Source of the DNA: Rhizobium tibeticum
Lineage (GTDB): Bacteria > Pseudomonadota > Alphaproteobacteria > Rhizobiales > Rhizobiaceae
Assembly: GCF_900110205.1 (NCBI RefSeq)
Contig: NZ_FOCV01000009.1
Coordinates: 124,001-188,000, forward strand
Direction: 5' to 3'
Length of the DNA: 64,000 nucleotides
The position numbers and the translations under genes are program-made. Within the stretch, counting starts at the first letter, position 1; each line of letters starts with the position of its first letter. Below are positions 1 through 8,661 of the stretch, one piece after another. The notes under the pieces are model-generated. The model was not told where the DNA came from. It was given only the letters and a program-made list of their open reading frames with translations, and made no database searches.

Positions 1-2
1 TC

Positions 3-377
3 GATCATTGCCCGGATGTTTGCTTCATTCTCGACCATTGCGCCAATCCGCCGATCAAAGACGGAATGAACGATGTCTGGCGCAACGGCATCGGCGAGTT
101 TTCCCGACGCCCGAATGTGACCGCCAAGATCTCTGGCGTCATCGCCTATGGCGATCTCGAAAACTGGTCGGTCGACAGTCTGCGTCCCTATGTCGAGCAT
201 ACGATCGAGAGCTTCGGCTGGGATCGCGTCGTCTGGGGTAGCGATTGGCCGGTCTGCACGCTCGGCGGCGGCCTCACGCCTTGGGTCGCCGCAACGCACG
301 CGTTGACATCGGGCTGCAGCGCGCAGGAGCGCGACAAGCTCTACCAGGCAAACGCGAAACGCATCTGGCCGATGTGA
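3..377 (+). CDS. Amidohydrolase family 2 protein, C-terminal part (gene starts before the window)
   Basis: The reading frame is open from the first bases and ends at TGA 375-377, so only the last 124 or so residues are present. It carries the late TIM-barrel strands of the amidohydrolase-2 (PF04909) family: a histidine in an ILDHCANPP stretch and the terminal metal/catalytic aspartate in VVWGSDWPVC. Family members hydrolyse lactones or decarboxylate small acids, and fuconolactonase-like enzymes with this WGSDWPV motif act in sugar lactone catabolism. The substrate cannot be told from this fragment. It ends 259 bases before the convergent transaldolase gene. Confidence 0.8.
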   Translation, partial: DHCPDVCFILDHCANPPIKDGMNDVWRNGIGEFSRRPNVTAKISGVIAYGDLENWSVDSLRPYVEHTIESFGWDRVVWGSDWPVCTLGGGLTPWVAATHALTSGCSAQERDKLYQANAKRIWPM

Positions 378-636
378 AAACCAAAGAGGGCAGTGCCACT
401 TCAAACCGCTGACAAGTCAGCCTCGCTCATCCTCGAGGCGGCGATCCAGCGCGTTCAAGTCCTTGAGAAAAGGTTCTTTTCACGACGCAGACGCGCCGCG
501 GCTGGAGTCCCATGACAAGCACAGCAATGAGGGTGACGGGAGGATCCGCACCAAACTTGAAGCGACCGCTATCAACAAAGAGAAAGAGGGCAGCGCCATC
601 GGCCCCGCCCTTCTCAAAATCCAATGCTCGAAAGCC
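378..636. other. Intergenic stretch with no supported gene
   Basis: This lies between two convergent genes. No clear terminator hairpin was found. On the minus strand one frame ends in KDLNALDRRLEDERG (about 427-475), which looks like a charged protein tail, but that frame is interrupted by a TGA just upstream. It may be the remnant of a small gene, or chance. Confidence 0.4.
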
Positions 637-1602
637 TCAGGCGGCTGCGAGCTGCAGTTCCTTCTGGACCATGGCGCGCAGCGTGCCGAGATCCTTAGCG
701 AAAGCGCGGATGCCCTCAGCGAGCTTTTCGGTCGCCATGGCGTCTTCGTTCATCATCCAGCGGAAGGTCTTCTCGTCGATCGCGATCTTCGGGGCCGGCT
801 TCGTCACGTCAGGCGACAGCTTGCGCTCGAGCTTGCCCTGATCGTTGGAGAGTTCGTCAAGCAGGTTCGGGGCGATCGTCAGGCGATCGCAACCGGCCAG
901 CGCCTCGATTTCACCAGCGCTGCGGAACGATGCACCCATGACGATCGTCTTGATGTCGTTGGCCTTGTAATAATTGTAGATGTCACGGACGGAGATGACG
1001 CCCGGATCTTCCTCAGGCGTGAATTCCTTGCCCATCGATTTCTTGTACCAGTCGAGAATGCGGCCGACGAAGGGCGAGATCAGGAACACCTTGGCGTCGG
1101 CGCATGCAACGGCCTGGGCCTTCGAGAAGAGAAGCGTCAGGTTGCAGTCGATGCCTTCCTTCTGCAGGATTTCGGCAGCGCGGATGCCTTCCCAGGTGGA
1201 AGCCAGCTTGATGAGGATGCGGTCGCGCTCGATGCCGCGTTCCTTGTAGGCCGCGATGATGGAACGTGCCTTGGCAAGCGACGCTTCGGTATCGAAGGAG
1301 AGGTCCGCATCGACTTCGGTCGACACCCGGCCCGGAACGAGCTTCACAAGTGCAGCGCCGACGGAAATCGCCAGACGATCGGCAACGGCCACGGAAACGG
1401 CCTCTGGATTGCCGCCCTGCTTTTTGCCCCAGGAAACGGCTTCCTTGACCGTATCTGCAAACATCGGCGTACCGAGTGCCTTCAGGACGATGCTTGGGTT
1501 CGTCGTGCAATCGACGGGTTTCAGACGGGCAACGGCTTCGATGTCACCGGTATCGGCAACGACCGTGGTGATCTCGCGGAGTTGGTCAAGCTTGGATGTC
1601 AT
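637..1602 (-). CDS. tal: Transaldolase
   Basis: Cytosolic transaldolase of the non-oxidative pentose phosphate pathway, moving dihydroxyacetone units between sedoheptulose 7-phosphate, fructose 6-phosphate and erythrose 4-phosphate. The product is 321 residues from ATG 1602, close to the 317 of E. coli TalB. The Schiff-base lysine lies in RILIKLAST and falls at residue 132, the same number as the catalytic Lys132 of TalB. The early [12 protein letters not shown] motif and the late [15 protein letters not shown] motif are also present. The start was chosen over an upstream in-frame codon because AAAGGACC lies just ahead of it and the family begins with M-T-S-K-L-D-Q-L. It can channel the products of the polyol operon at 7-16 kb, though nothing shows co-regulation. 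Confidence 0.97.
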   Translation of the reverse strand: MTSKLDQLREITTVVADTGDIEAVARLKPVDCTTNPSIVLKALGTPMFADTVKEAVSWGKKQGGNPEAVSVAVADRLAISVGAALVKLVPGRVSTEVDADLSFDTEASLAKARSIIAAYKERGIERDRILIKLASTWEGIRAAEILQKEGIDCNLTLLFSKAQAVACADAKVFLISPFVGRILDWYKKSMGKEFTPEEDPGVISVRDIYNYYKANDIKTIVMGASFRSAGEIEALAGCDRLTIAPNLLDELSNDQGKLERKLSPDVTKPAPKIAIDEKTFRWMMNEDAMATEKLAEGIRAFAKDLGTLRAMVQKELQLAAA

Positions 1603-1656
1603 GGTCACTGGTCCTTTTGACTTGAGCTGCGAGCCGATGCGAATCTCGCCCGGCAA

Positions 1657-1997
1657 AAATGATCTACGAATTGGCAGCCTGCATGCTGCGCATCAGATTG
1701 CGCCCGTCTTTTCCAAACGAGCCGCAAAGCTAGGCGGCAACTGCGTCGTCCCTGCGAGAAGCCGTCACGCCTCGACCGCCAAAGGCCGATAGGGACTTCC
1801 CGCTTGCCTGCACATTACCTCCTCGGACGCACAGAAGCGACTTCTTCGCGGGCGACTATCGTCATTCCTCCCTAGATATGTCAAGGACATTTGTGCATTT
1901 CAATTGACATAAGTGTCACACCCGTCATTATCGGGCAAAATACCAACCCGTCCTGGCTTAATCGTAAAACTAGGGCGCAATTTGCTCCGGAGGAGAT
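1657..1997. other. Divergent intergenic region between tal and the SorC-type regulator
   Basis: About 340 bases with no convincing coding frame. The right end holds a promoter and operator candidate (see 1893-1932). The left two thirds show nothing clear apart from the expected tal promoter. Confidence 0.5.
1893..1932 (+). promoter_or_regulatory. Candidate promoter and SorC-type operator of the regulator gene
   Basis: TTGACA at 1904-1909 with ATTATC at 1927-1932 gives a 17-base spacer, a fair sigma-70 match. The -35 box sits inside the dyad TGACATAAGTGTCA (1905-1918; arms TGACA/TGTCA) and is preceded by GTGCATTTCAATTG (1893-1906). A related GTGCATT...AATTG arrangement lies in front of the second SorC-type gene at 16378-16396. 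Autoregulation is inferred from position only. Confidence 0.4.
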
Positions 1998-2978
1998 GTG
2001 GTCAAGCTCAAACGCGGCACGCACACGACTTATTCTGAGGCATCCTCTCTCAGGCTGCGTGCCGCCTGGCTCTATTACAATCAGGGCCTGACCCAGAAGC
2101 ACGTCGCAGAACAGCTCGGCATCAGCCGCACGACTGTTATTCGCCTGCTCGACGAGGCGATGAAGCGCAGCGAAGTGCAGATCTGGATCAACGACTCGAT
2201 TGGCGACTGCGTCGAACTGTCGGTCAAACTCGAGCGCGCTTACGGCCTCGACGAGGCGATCGTCGTCCCCGCACCGGCACACCCCGACGCCAACTCGCTG
2301 GCCAAGAGCGTCGGGCTTGCGCTTGGACAGTTTCTCTCCGAGGCCATTCCCGACGATTACACCATCGGCGTCGGCTGGGGCCGCACCATGACTGCATCGC
2401 TGTCCAGTTTTCGGCCGCCTCGGCGCGACAATTGCAAGGTCGTCTCCCTGCTCGGCGGCGTCGTCGCCGTCCACCAGACGAACCCGATCGACTACACCTG
2501 GCGCCTGGCGAGCCAGCTCGGTGCGGAGTGCTACATGTTCCTCGCGCCGCTGCTTGTGGATTCGACCGAGACGAAGCGAAACCTTGTCGAAAAATGCGGG
2601 CTGGACACGATCTATCGCCTGGCGGAAACGCTGGATCTCGCGATCGTCAGCTGCGGCGACATCGGGCCGCATTCCACGTCCTTGTCGGAAGGCTGGATCT
2701 CGAAGGCCGAGTTGCAGCAGCTGATCGACGCCGGCTGCGTCTGCGACACCATGTTCAACTTCCTCGACAAGGACGGCAATACGATCGATCACTCGATCAA
2801 CAGCCGTGTCATGTCGGTGGATCTCGACACGCTGAAAAAAGCAAAGCACATCGTGCTGTCATCGGGCGGCGCCCATCGCGCCGTGGCAATTCGGGCCACG
2901 ATCAAGCGGATCGGCTGCAATACGCTGATTACCGACGAAAGTGCCGCCAAGGTGCTGCTGGACCTTGCGGCACAATAA
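1998..2978 (+). CDS. SorC/DeoR-type transcriptional regulator with sugar-binding domain
   Basis: 326-residue regulator: an N-terminal helix-turn-helix at about residues 20-55 (LRLRAAWLYY, GLTQKHVAEQLGISRTTV) followed by the PF04198 sugar-phosphate effector domain, with GVGWGRT near residue 120 and the LSSGGAHR motif near the C terminus. Members sense phosphorylated sugars or polyols and control catabolic operons. It starts at GTG; in-frame stops lie just upstream. GGAGGAG ends only two bases before the GTG, which is tight. It stands alone between divergent tal and a convergent ada-like gene, so its target is unknown. It is a paralogue of the regulator at 15335-16288, with the same AAWLYY/AGWLYY helix opening. 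Confidence 0.9.
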   Translation: MVKLKRGTHTTYSEASSLRLRAAWLYYNQGLTQKHVAEQLGISRTTVIRLLDEAMKRSEVQIWINDSIGDCVELSVKLERAYGLDEAIVVPAPAHPDANSLAKSVGLALGQFLSEAIPDDYTIGVGWGRTMTASLSSFRPPRRDNCKVVSLLGGVVAVHQTNPIDYTWRLASQLGAECYMFLAPLLVDSTETKRNLVEKCGLDTIYRLAETLDLAIVSCGDIGPHSTSLSEGWISKAELQQLIDAGCVCDTMFNFLDKDGNTIDHSINSRVMSVDLDTLKKAKHIVLSSGGAHRAVAIRATIKRIGCNTLITDESAAKVLLDLAAQ

Positions 2979-2993
2979 AAACCGAAACCAGCC

Positions 2994-3866
2994 TCAGGCG
3001 TGGGCGGCTTCCCAGCCCAATATGGCCCGCTTACGGGTGAGGCCCCAGTGATAGCCGGTCAAGGCGCCGCCCTTGCCGACTGCCCGATGGCAGGGGACCA
3101 CGAAGGAAATCGGGTTGGCACCGACCGCCGCACCAACCGCGCGCATCGCCTTCGGGCGGCCGATATCATTGGCGATATCGCTATAGGTGACGGCCCTGCC
3201 GAAGGGAATTTTCAACAGACTTTCCCAGACCTCCACCTGGAAGTCGGTGCCGATCAGCACGACGCGCAGCGGCTGCTCCGACGACCAGCGGCCGGGCTCG
3301 AATACCCGCTCGGCATAGGGCGCCGTTGCTTCGGCATCCTCGACGTAACTCGCATTCGGCCAGCGGCATGTCATGTCATCAAGACAAGCGGCCTCGTCCC
3401 CGAGATCGCTGAAGGCAAGCCCCGCGAGGCCACGGTCCGTCGCCATGACGAGCGCAACGCCGAACGGCGAAGGATGGAAGCCGTAGCGGATCGTCAGCCC
3501 GCCGCCCTTGGCCTTCCATTCGCCAGGTGACATGGCCTCATGCGTGACGAACAGATCGTGCAGACGGCTGGGGCCGGAAAGCCCGACCTCGATCGACGTC
3601 TCCAGCAATGGCATCGCTTCTTCGCGCAGAAGCCGCTTTGCATGGTCGAGCGTGACGGCCTGCAGGAAAGCCTTCGGCGACAGGCCGGCCCACCGCGTAA
3701 ACGTCTTCTGCAACTGCGTCGGCGATTGGCTCAGCCGCGCTGCAATCGTTTCGAGAGACGGCTGATCGCGATAGTCCTCGGTGATGAGTTCGATCACCTG
3801 GCGTACGGTCTCGTACTCAGAGCCATCGGGCGTGATGTCGTTGTTCAGCTTGGCTACCATATTCAT
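2994..3866 (-). CDS. AraC-type HTH fused to O6-methylguanine-DNA methyltransferase (Ada-like, lacking the N-terminal metal-binding domain)
   Basis: 290-residue fusion. The N-terminal part (about residues 20-115) is an AraC-family double HTH (LETIAARLSQSPTQLQKTF, MSPGEWKAKG). The C-terminal part is a suicide methyltransferase with the alkyl-accepting cysteine at residue 259 in VVPCHRAVG, preceded by AMRAVGAAVGANP. Unlike E. coli Ada there is no N-terminal cysteine-rich domain for repairing phosphotriesters, the domain whose methylation switches Ada on. The start at 3866 is favoured by AAGGAGAAA seven bases upstream. Expected role: repair of O6-alkylguanine, perhaps with DNA-binding regulation. 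It converges on the SorC-type gene, ending 15 bases from it. Confidence 0.93.
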   Translation of the reverse strand: MNMVAKLNNDITPDGSEYETVRQVIELITEDYRDQPSLETIAARLSQSPTQLQKTFTRWAGLSPKAFLQAVTLDHAKRLLREEAMPLLETSIEVGLSGPSRLHDLFVTHEAMSPGEWKAKGGGLTIRYGFHPSPFGVALVMATDRGLAGLAFSDLGDEAACLDDMTCRWPNASYVEDAEATAPYAERVFEPGRWSSEQPLRVVLIGTDFQVEVWESLLKIPFGRAVTYSDIANDIGRPKAMRAVGAAVGANPISFVVPCHRAVGKGGALTGYHWGLTRKRAILGWEAAHA

Positions 3867-3935
3867 GATCTTTCTCCTTGTACCAAGGAGATAGTCAAGT
3901 GAGCCATCGCAAACCACCCGATTCTTGCGTACCGC

Positions 3936-4433
3936 TCAAATCCGCTGCTTGACGGTGGCAAGCGCCCGCTTGAAGGCCCTGGCAAAGCTTTCGCGGTCAT
4001 CGGGATTGAGGAAGGAACCGATATCCGTGCCCCGCCCCTCCCCGGAAATATACATGGAAAGGATGCCGATTTCCTGATGCCGGCGGACGAAGAAGCGCGT
4101 CCAGAAGGGATTGAAATGATGCTCGACCATTCGCCCGGAAGGCGCGAATTTGCGCACCAAAATATCGCTACGCGACACGGTCACTTCCTCCCGCGCCCGG
4201 CCGGAACGGTAGTTCAACCAGAAGGCGCCGTAGAGCAATAGAAAATCCAACCCGAAAAAGAAGCCGATCGGCCAGGCGCCCGTCGCCACGAAGAACATGC
4301 CATACATGCAGCACACCGCACCGGCCACAAGCAGCAAGACCTTGAAACCCTTGCGGCCAAGTGACCGATAAGGAAAAAGCTCGGCGGCAAAAACAGGTTG
4401 TTCGTTGGCTCTATCGGCGTTGCTTTCCATCAT
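3936..4433 (-). CDS. DUF2244 inner-membrane protein
   Basis: 165 residues from ATG 4433. It matches the DUF2244 family: a short N-terminal tail, FAAELFPYRSLGRKGF, two adjacent membrane helices (about residues 30-75), then a cytosolic beta domain with VTVSRSDILVRKF and an NPFWTRFFV core. No function is established for the family. It is divergent from nth with about 22 bases between the chosen starts, so the two promoters must overlap the opposite 5' ends. Two consecutive ATG codons (4433, 4430) are possible starts. Confidence 0.85.
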   Translation of the reverse strand: MMESNADRANEQPVFAAELFPYRSLGRKGFKVLLLVAGAVCCMYGMFFVATGAWPIGFFFGLDFLLLYGAFWLNYRSGRAREEVTVSRSDILVRKFAPSGRMVEHHFNPFWTRFFVRRHQEIGILSMYISGEGRGTDIGSFLNPDDRESFARAFKRALATVKQRI

Positions 4434-4455
4434 GGCTGCCAAGTATAGGTTTTCC

Positions 4456-5238
4456 ATGCCAACTCCGAAACTCAAATCCGCCGCCACATCGCCGCGGAGC
4501 TCAAAAGTGATCGTTCACCGCAAGAAGCCGGCAACGGTTCGTTCCGCCTATTGCGAAGCCGAGCGCGAGGAGATATTCCGCCGCTTCTGCGTCCAGCGCC
4601 CGGAGCCCAGGGGTGAGCTTGAGCACACAAACCCGTTCACGCTCGTTGTCGCCGTGGCCCTATCCGCCCAGGCGACGGATGCCGGCGTCAACAAGGCAAC
4701 GCGCGCGCTCTTCAAGATCGCTGACACGCCCGAAAAGATGCTGGCGCTCGGTGAGGAACGGGTGCGGGATTACATCAAGACGATCGGCCTTTATCGCAAC
4801 AAGGCAAAGAACGTCATCGCTCTCTCGCAGATCCTAATCGAGAAGTTCGGCGGCGTCGTGCCGCAAACGCGTGACGAGCTGGTGACGCTTCCCGGTGTCG
4901 GCCGCAAAACCGCCAACGTCGTGCTCTCCATGGCCTTCGGTCAGGCGACGATGGCGGTGGATACCCACATTTTCCGCATCGCCAACCGAATCAGGCTGGC
5001 GCCGGGTAAGACGCCGGATGAGGTCGAGGAACGGCTGATGAAGGTCGTCCCGAAGCACTACCTCTATCACGCGCACCACTGGCTCATCCTGCATGGCCGC
5101 TACACCTGCAAGGCCCGCAAGCCGGAATGTGAGCGTTGCGTCATCGCCGACATCTGCAAATCGCCCGAGAAGACCTGCGACGTGCCGGCGCCGCTGGTCG
5201 AGCTACCGCGCCAAGTGATTGGAGAGGCTGTCGAGTAA
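4456..5238 (+). CDS. nth: Endonuclease III (DNA glycosylase/AP lyase)
   Basis: Base-excision repair enzyme that removes oxidised pyrimidines and cleaves the abasic site. The 260-residue product shows the helix-hairpin-helix LPGVGRKTANVVL with catalytic Lys151, Asp169 in VDTHIFR 18 residues later (the spacing of E. coli Lys120/Asp138), and the C-terminal 4Fe-4S ligands in the C-X6-C-X2-C-X5-C pattern (CKARKPECERCVIADIC). The basic N-terminal tail is longer than in E. coli Nth. An upstream in-frame ATG at 4405 would overlap the divergent gene and is less likely. Confidence 0.96.
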   Translation: MPTPKLKSAATSPRSSKVIVHRKKPATVRSAYCEAEREEIFRRFCVQRPEPRGELEHTNPFTLVVAVALSAQATDAGVNKATRALFKIADTPEKMLALGEERVRDYIKTIGLYRNKAKNVIALSQILIEKFGGVVPQTRDELVTLPGVGRKTANVVLSMAFGQATMAVDTHIFRIANRIRLAPGKTPDEVEERLMKVVPKHYLYHAHHWLILHGRYTCKARKPECERCVIADICKSPEKTCDVPAPLVELPRQVIGEAVE

Positions 5239-5274
5239 GCCTGGAGGCAGAGTTCGGCACGCTTCACCTGACCC

Positions 5275-5988
5275 TTAGCCGCGAAGTCCCATGTCCTCGC
5301 GGGAAATCAGTTTGTGTAGGTGCACCATCAGCCCGGCGGCGAAGAGCGGCGTCAGCAGATTGACGATCGGGATGGCAAGGAAGGCCGCAATGACAAGCCC
5401 CGCGAGAAAGACCGTCGCCGCATGCTTGGCGCGGAACGACCGTGCCTCCTGTGGCGAACGGAACCGCATCGCGGCAAACTCGAAGAATTCCCGGCCAAGC
5501 AGGTAGCCGTTGACGAGGAAGAACGCGATCAGGTTGATGCCCGGCACGAAGAGCAGGAAGAGCGCGACGATATTGCCAAGGATGACGACGCCGAGAAACT
5601 TGACAGAGCTTGCGAGCGCCGGACCGAGCGGCATTGCTGTGCCAGGCGGATCCGAGGGATAGTCCCGCTTTTCCACCACCTCGGCCACATCGTCGAGAAA
5701 CAGGCCGGCAATCAGCGCTGTTACCGGTGACAGCAACAGCGCCAATCCGAGCGCTAGCCCGATGGCTGCAGCAATCGCAAACACGAAGCCGAGCCACCCC
5801 GCCCAATCCGGCATCGCGGGAAAAAAGCTGGCAATCCACGGAAAGACGAACGACATAAAGGCACTGCGCAGCGCCAGCCAAAGCCCGGCAAGCACCAGAA
5901 GGGTCAGTCCCAGGACCTTCCAGAAGACTGAGCGTGTTTCCGCAGCAAAAAGATTGATGAGGGATAGGCGAGAGGCCTGAAAGATCAT
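5275..5988 (-). CDS. EI24/CysZ-like integral membrane protein
   Basis: 237 residues with four or more hydrophobic segments and the EI24 (PF07264) pattern, including the LLSPVTALIAGLFLDDVAE and GREFFEFAAMRF regions. CysZ in this superfamily is a sulfate transporter, but many alphaproteobacterial members are uncharacterised, so transport is only a possibility. The start ATG at 5988 is supported by GGAGACC just upstream; the frame continues further upstream through AT-rich non-coding DNA that should not be included. It converges with nth. Confidence 0.85.
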   Translation of the reverse strand: MIFQASRLSLINLFAAETRSVFWKVLGLTLLVLAGLWLALRSAFMSFVFPWIASFFPAMPDWAGWLGFVFAIAAAIGLALGLALLLSPVTALIAGLFLDDVAEVVEKRDYPSDPPGTAMPLGPALASSVKFLGVVILGNIVALFLLFVPGINLIAFFLVNGYLLGREFFEFAAMRFRSPQEARSFRAKHAATVFLAGLVIAAFLAIPIVNLLTPLFAAGLMVHLHKLISREDMGLRG

Positions 5989-6218
5989 CCTGAGGTCTCC
6001 GGTTGCAATAACCATGTAGGAATCTGAACTTTGAACGGCAAGGCTGAAATAAATTCCGTCGATTAACCCAAAACTTGTCGGAAAATCTATGTTAATATAT
6101 AGTAATTTATCATCTATGATTGTTTGATCCTGAGACGCAGCTTCCGGAATAGTTGCAAACGACAAGGGTGGGCCCTGCATATCCGAGAAATGCTTCCGGG
6201 AAGATCAGGACGGCTGAC
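5989..6218. promoter_or_regulatory. Divergent promoter region of the EI24 and RpiR genes
   Basis: About 230 bases between divergent genes, with an island of A+T-rich DNA at about 6085-6125 that stands out against the GC-rich surroundings. This is the likely promoter core. No convincing operator dyad was seen. Confidence 0.4.
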
Positions 6219-7073
6219 GTGGAAGATTTTGTCCAGAAGCTCCGCCAATATGCCAAGTCCGGCACCCCGGCCGAACGACGAATCGCGAAATATTTCACCG
6301 AGCATCTGAATGACCTGCCGTTCGAAACAGCCGCCTCCGTTGCCGATCGGCTGGATCTGAGCCCGATGACGGTGGGCCGTTTTTTGCGCGCGCTCGGCTA
6401 TCAGGGGCTCGACAGCGTCAAGGTCCACATTCGCGAGACAAGCGCCATCTCGCCAACGCAGATGCAGGCATCGCTCACCGAGCTGCAGACCGACGCTTCC
6501 GCCGGTAAGCCGCTCGCGGTACTTGTCTCCGAACAGATCCAGGCGCTGCACCATATCTACCATCTGACGGGCCAGCCGCAGTGGAACGAGGCAGTGTCGA
6601 TGATATCGGCGGCCCATGAGGTTTTTGTCGCCTCGCATGCGCGCCTGTCCGGTTTCGCGTCCCACTTTGCCCAGCGCTTGACCTATGCCCGCGACGGCAT
6701 TCATGCGCTCGATGGAACGGGCAGCCGTTTCGCCGAGCTTTTCGCACGGCTCGATGGCAATGACGCGCTGCTCGTCGTGATCGACAGCCGTCGTTTCGGC
6801 AAAGCCCGCTTGCTGGCCCGGACGGCACGGCGCTACGGATACAAGGTCATCCTGATCACCGCACAAGGCGCCAACTGGATTCCGGATCAGGCCAATCTCG
6901 TGCTCGCCCTTCCGCCTGCCCGCTCCGATGGCGACGACAACCTGCCACCGCTGATGGCCCTGCTCGACTGTCTGTGCGAAGCCGTGATCGCCGCCGCCGG
7001 CGAAGAAGCGAGTGCCCGCACCCGTCGCATGACCGAATTTGGTAGCATGCTCGGGGAGGGGGGAAACCGCTAG
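6219..7073 (+). CDS. RpiR-family regulator (HTH_6 plus SIS domain)
   Basis: 284 residues. The N-terminal HTH_6 domain has LPFETAASVADRLDLSPMTVGRFLRALGY-type sequence at about residues 30-60; the C-terminal half is a SIS sugar-isomerase fold that binds phosphosugars. GTG 6219 is chosen because AGGA lies nine bases upstream; a longer form from 6153 is possible. The gene ends four bases before the convergent FGGY kinase gene, the last gene of the polyol operon, so a role in sugar phosphate sensing for that pathway is plausible but unproven. Confidence 0.88.
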   Translation: MEDFVQKLRQYAKSGTPAERRIAKYFTEHLNDLPFETAASVADRLDLSPMTVGRFLRALGYQGLDSVKVHIRETSAISPTQMQASLTELQTDASAGKPLAVLVSEQIQALHHIYHLTGQPQWNEAVSMISAAHEVFVASHARLSGFASHFAQRLTYARDGIHALDGTGSRFAELFARLDGNDALLVVIDSRRFGKARLLARTARRYGYKVILITAQGANWIPDQANLVLALPPARSDGDDNLPPLMALLDCLCEAVIAAAGEEASARTRRMTEFGSMLGEGGNR

Positions 7074-7077
7074 GCGC

Positions 7078-8661
7078 CTACTCCATCGCCTCCAATTCGG
7101 CGCGATGACGATACATGCCAAGCAGCCTGCGATAATCGCGGTCATAAAGGGCCCGTTTGGCCGCATTCGGCAGTCGCTCTTCGCCGCCGGGATACATGGC
7201 CGATCCGGCTTCTGCGAGATCTCCATAGAGACCGCAGGCTACGGAAGCGGCCATCGCCGTGCCAAGGAGTACGGCCTCGTTCATCTTCGGCACCACGACC
7301 TTGCAGCCGGTTGCGTCCGAATAGAGCTCCATCAGCACCGGGTTCTTCACATGGCCGCCAGCGACATGCAGCGTGTCCGGCACATAGCCATATTCCTTCA
7401 TCCGCTCGAGGATGTGGCGGATCCCGAGCGCAATCGCCACTGCTGTGCGCCAATAGAGCGCGCAGAGCCCATCGAAGGACGTGTCCAGGGTCAGACCGCT
7501 GATACCGCCGACGGCATGCGGGTCGGCGAGCGGCGAGCGGTTGCCGTGAAAATCAGGCAGGACGAAGATCCGGGCGCCGAATTCGTCCCCCTCCTCGGTG
7601 CGAAGCTGCGCAATGCGCAGGACGATCTTCTGATGCAGCGCCGCAGTCGGTTCGCCGCCAGCCGCGTGCATCCGCACGATATGGTCGAGCAAGGCACCCG
7701 TCGCCGATTGCCCCGCTTCGACCAGCCAGGACTTTGGAAAGACAGCTTCGTAGTATGGACCCCACATGCCGTGACTCGGCTTGCGCTCGCGCGAGAAGGA
7801 CACGATACAGCTCGACGTGCCGGCAATGAGCGCCAGTTGGCGTTCCAGCCGGCCGGCATCGTGTGCCTCACCGCCAAGCGTGCCCAGCGCCCCTGCATAG
7901 GCATCGATCATGCCTGCGGAGACATGGCACGCCGTCGTCAATCCGAGCGCCGAGGCGGCTTCCTGCGTCAGCGTCCCGACACTCTTGCCGACCGGCACTG
8001 TTTCCTCCGGCAGCCGTCCACGTTCGAGGAGGTCATCAAGCCCGATCTGCTCGAGAAAATCCTTCTGCCACCCCTTGTTGAGATGCGCGAGATAGTTCCA
8101 CTTGGCCGTCAGCGTGCAGCGCGAGCGGGCAAGCGCGCCGGTCGCCTTCCAGGTCATGAAATCGGCGAGGTCGAACAGATAGCCGGTGTTCATCCAGGTG
8201 CCAGGCAGCTTCTTCTTCAGCCACATCAGCTTCGGCATTTCCATTTCCGGCGACATGAAATGCCCGGAATGCTCCAGCACGGGATGCTCCGTGGCCGTGC
8301 AGAAATCGGCTTCCCTCAGCGCCCGATGGTCGAGCCAGACGATCGTGTCGAAGCGCCGTTCTCCGCCGGTGGAAACGCTGATCTGGCCGCCATCGACATC
8401 GCGCACGACGAGAGAACAGGTGGCGTCGAAGCCGATTGCGCCCACCGATGCAGGCGCCGCACCCGCTTGCTCCATCGCCTTGCGCACGGCAATGCAGACC
8501 GCCGACCAAATGTCTTCGGAATCGTGTTCGGCGTGGTTCTCACGCGGCCTGTTCATGATGATCGGGTGTTCGGCCTTGCCCAGCAGCGCGCCGCGAGCGT
8601 CGAAGACGCCGGCGCGCGCACTGCCCGTGCCGATATCGACCGCAACCACATGCTGAGGCAT
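7078..8661 (-). CDS. FGGY-family pentulose kinase
   Basis: 527-residue ATP-dependent sugar kinase, last gene of the polyol operon. It has the N-terminal phosphate-binding VDIGTGSARAG, IGFDATCSLV, the catalytic-aspartate region GMIDAYAGALG, the nucleotide-binding GTSSCIVSF, and the late VAGGHVKNPVLMELYSD loop. The sequence resembles the five-carbon-ketose subfamily (FGGY pentulose kinase) more than glycerol kinase, so D-ribulose or D-xylulose made by polyol oxidation is the likely substrate. Its ATG overlaps the stop of the HAD gene by one base (TAATG), implying translational coupling. In Rhodobacter-type polyol operons the corresponding gene is called xylB. Confidence 0.9.
   Translation of the reverse strand: MPQHVVAVDIGTGSARAGVFDARGALLGKAEHPIIMNRPRENHAEHDSEDIWSAVCIAVRKAMEQAGAAPASVGAIGFDATCSLVVRDVDGGQISVSTGGERRFDTIVWLDHRALREADFCTATEHPVLEHSGHFMSPEMEMPKLMWLKKKLPGTWMNTGYLFDLADFMTWKATGALARSRCTLTAKWNYLAHLNKGWQKDFLEQIGLDDLLERGRLPEETVPVGKSVGTLTQEAASALGLTTACHVSAGMIDAYAGALGTLGGEAHDAGRLERQLALIAGTSSCIVSFSRERKPSHGMWGPYYEAVFPKSWLVEAGQSATGALLDHIVRMHAAGGEPTAALHQKIVLRIAQLRTEEGDEFGARIFVLPDFHGNRSPLADPHAVGGISGLTLDTSFDGLCALYWRTAVAIALGIRHILERMKEYGYVPDTLHVAGGHVKNPVLMELYSDATGCKVVVPKMNEAVLLGTAMAASVACGLYGDLAEAGSAMYPGGEERLPNAAKRALYDRDYRRLLGMYRHRAELEAME

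Noticed and set aside
463..1620. Long open frame on the plus strand across tal
   Set aside because: It is antisense to the transaldolase, which has all family motifs and a ribosome-binding site; the antisense product resembles nothing and only reflects GC-rich codon bias.
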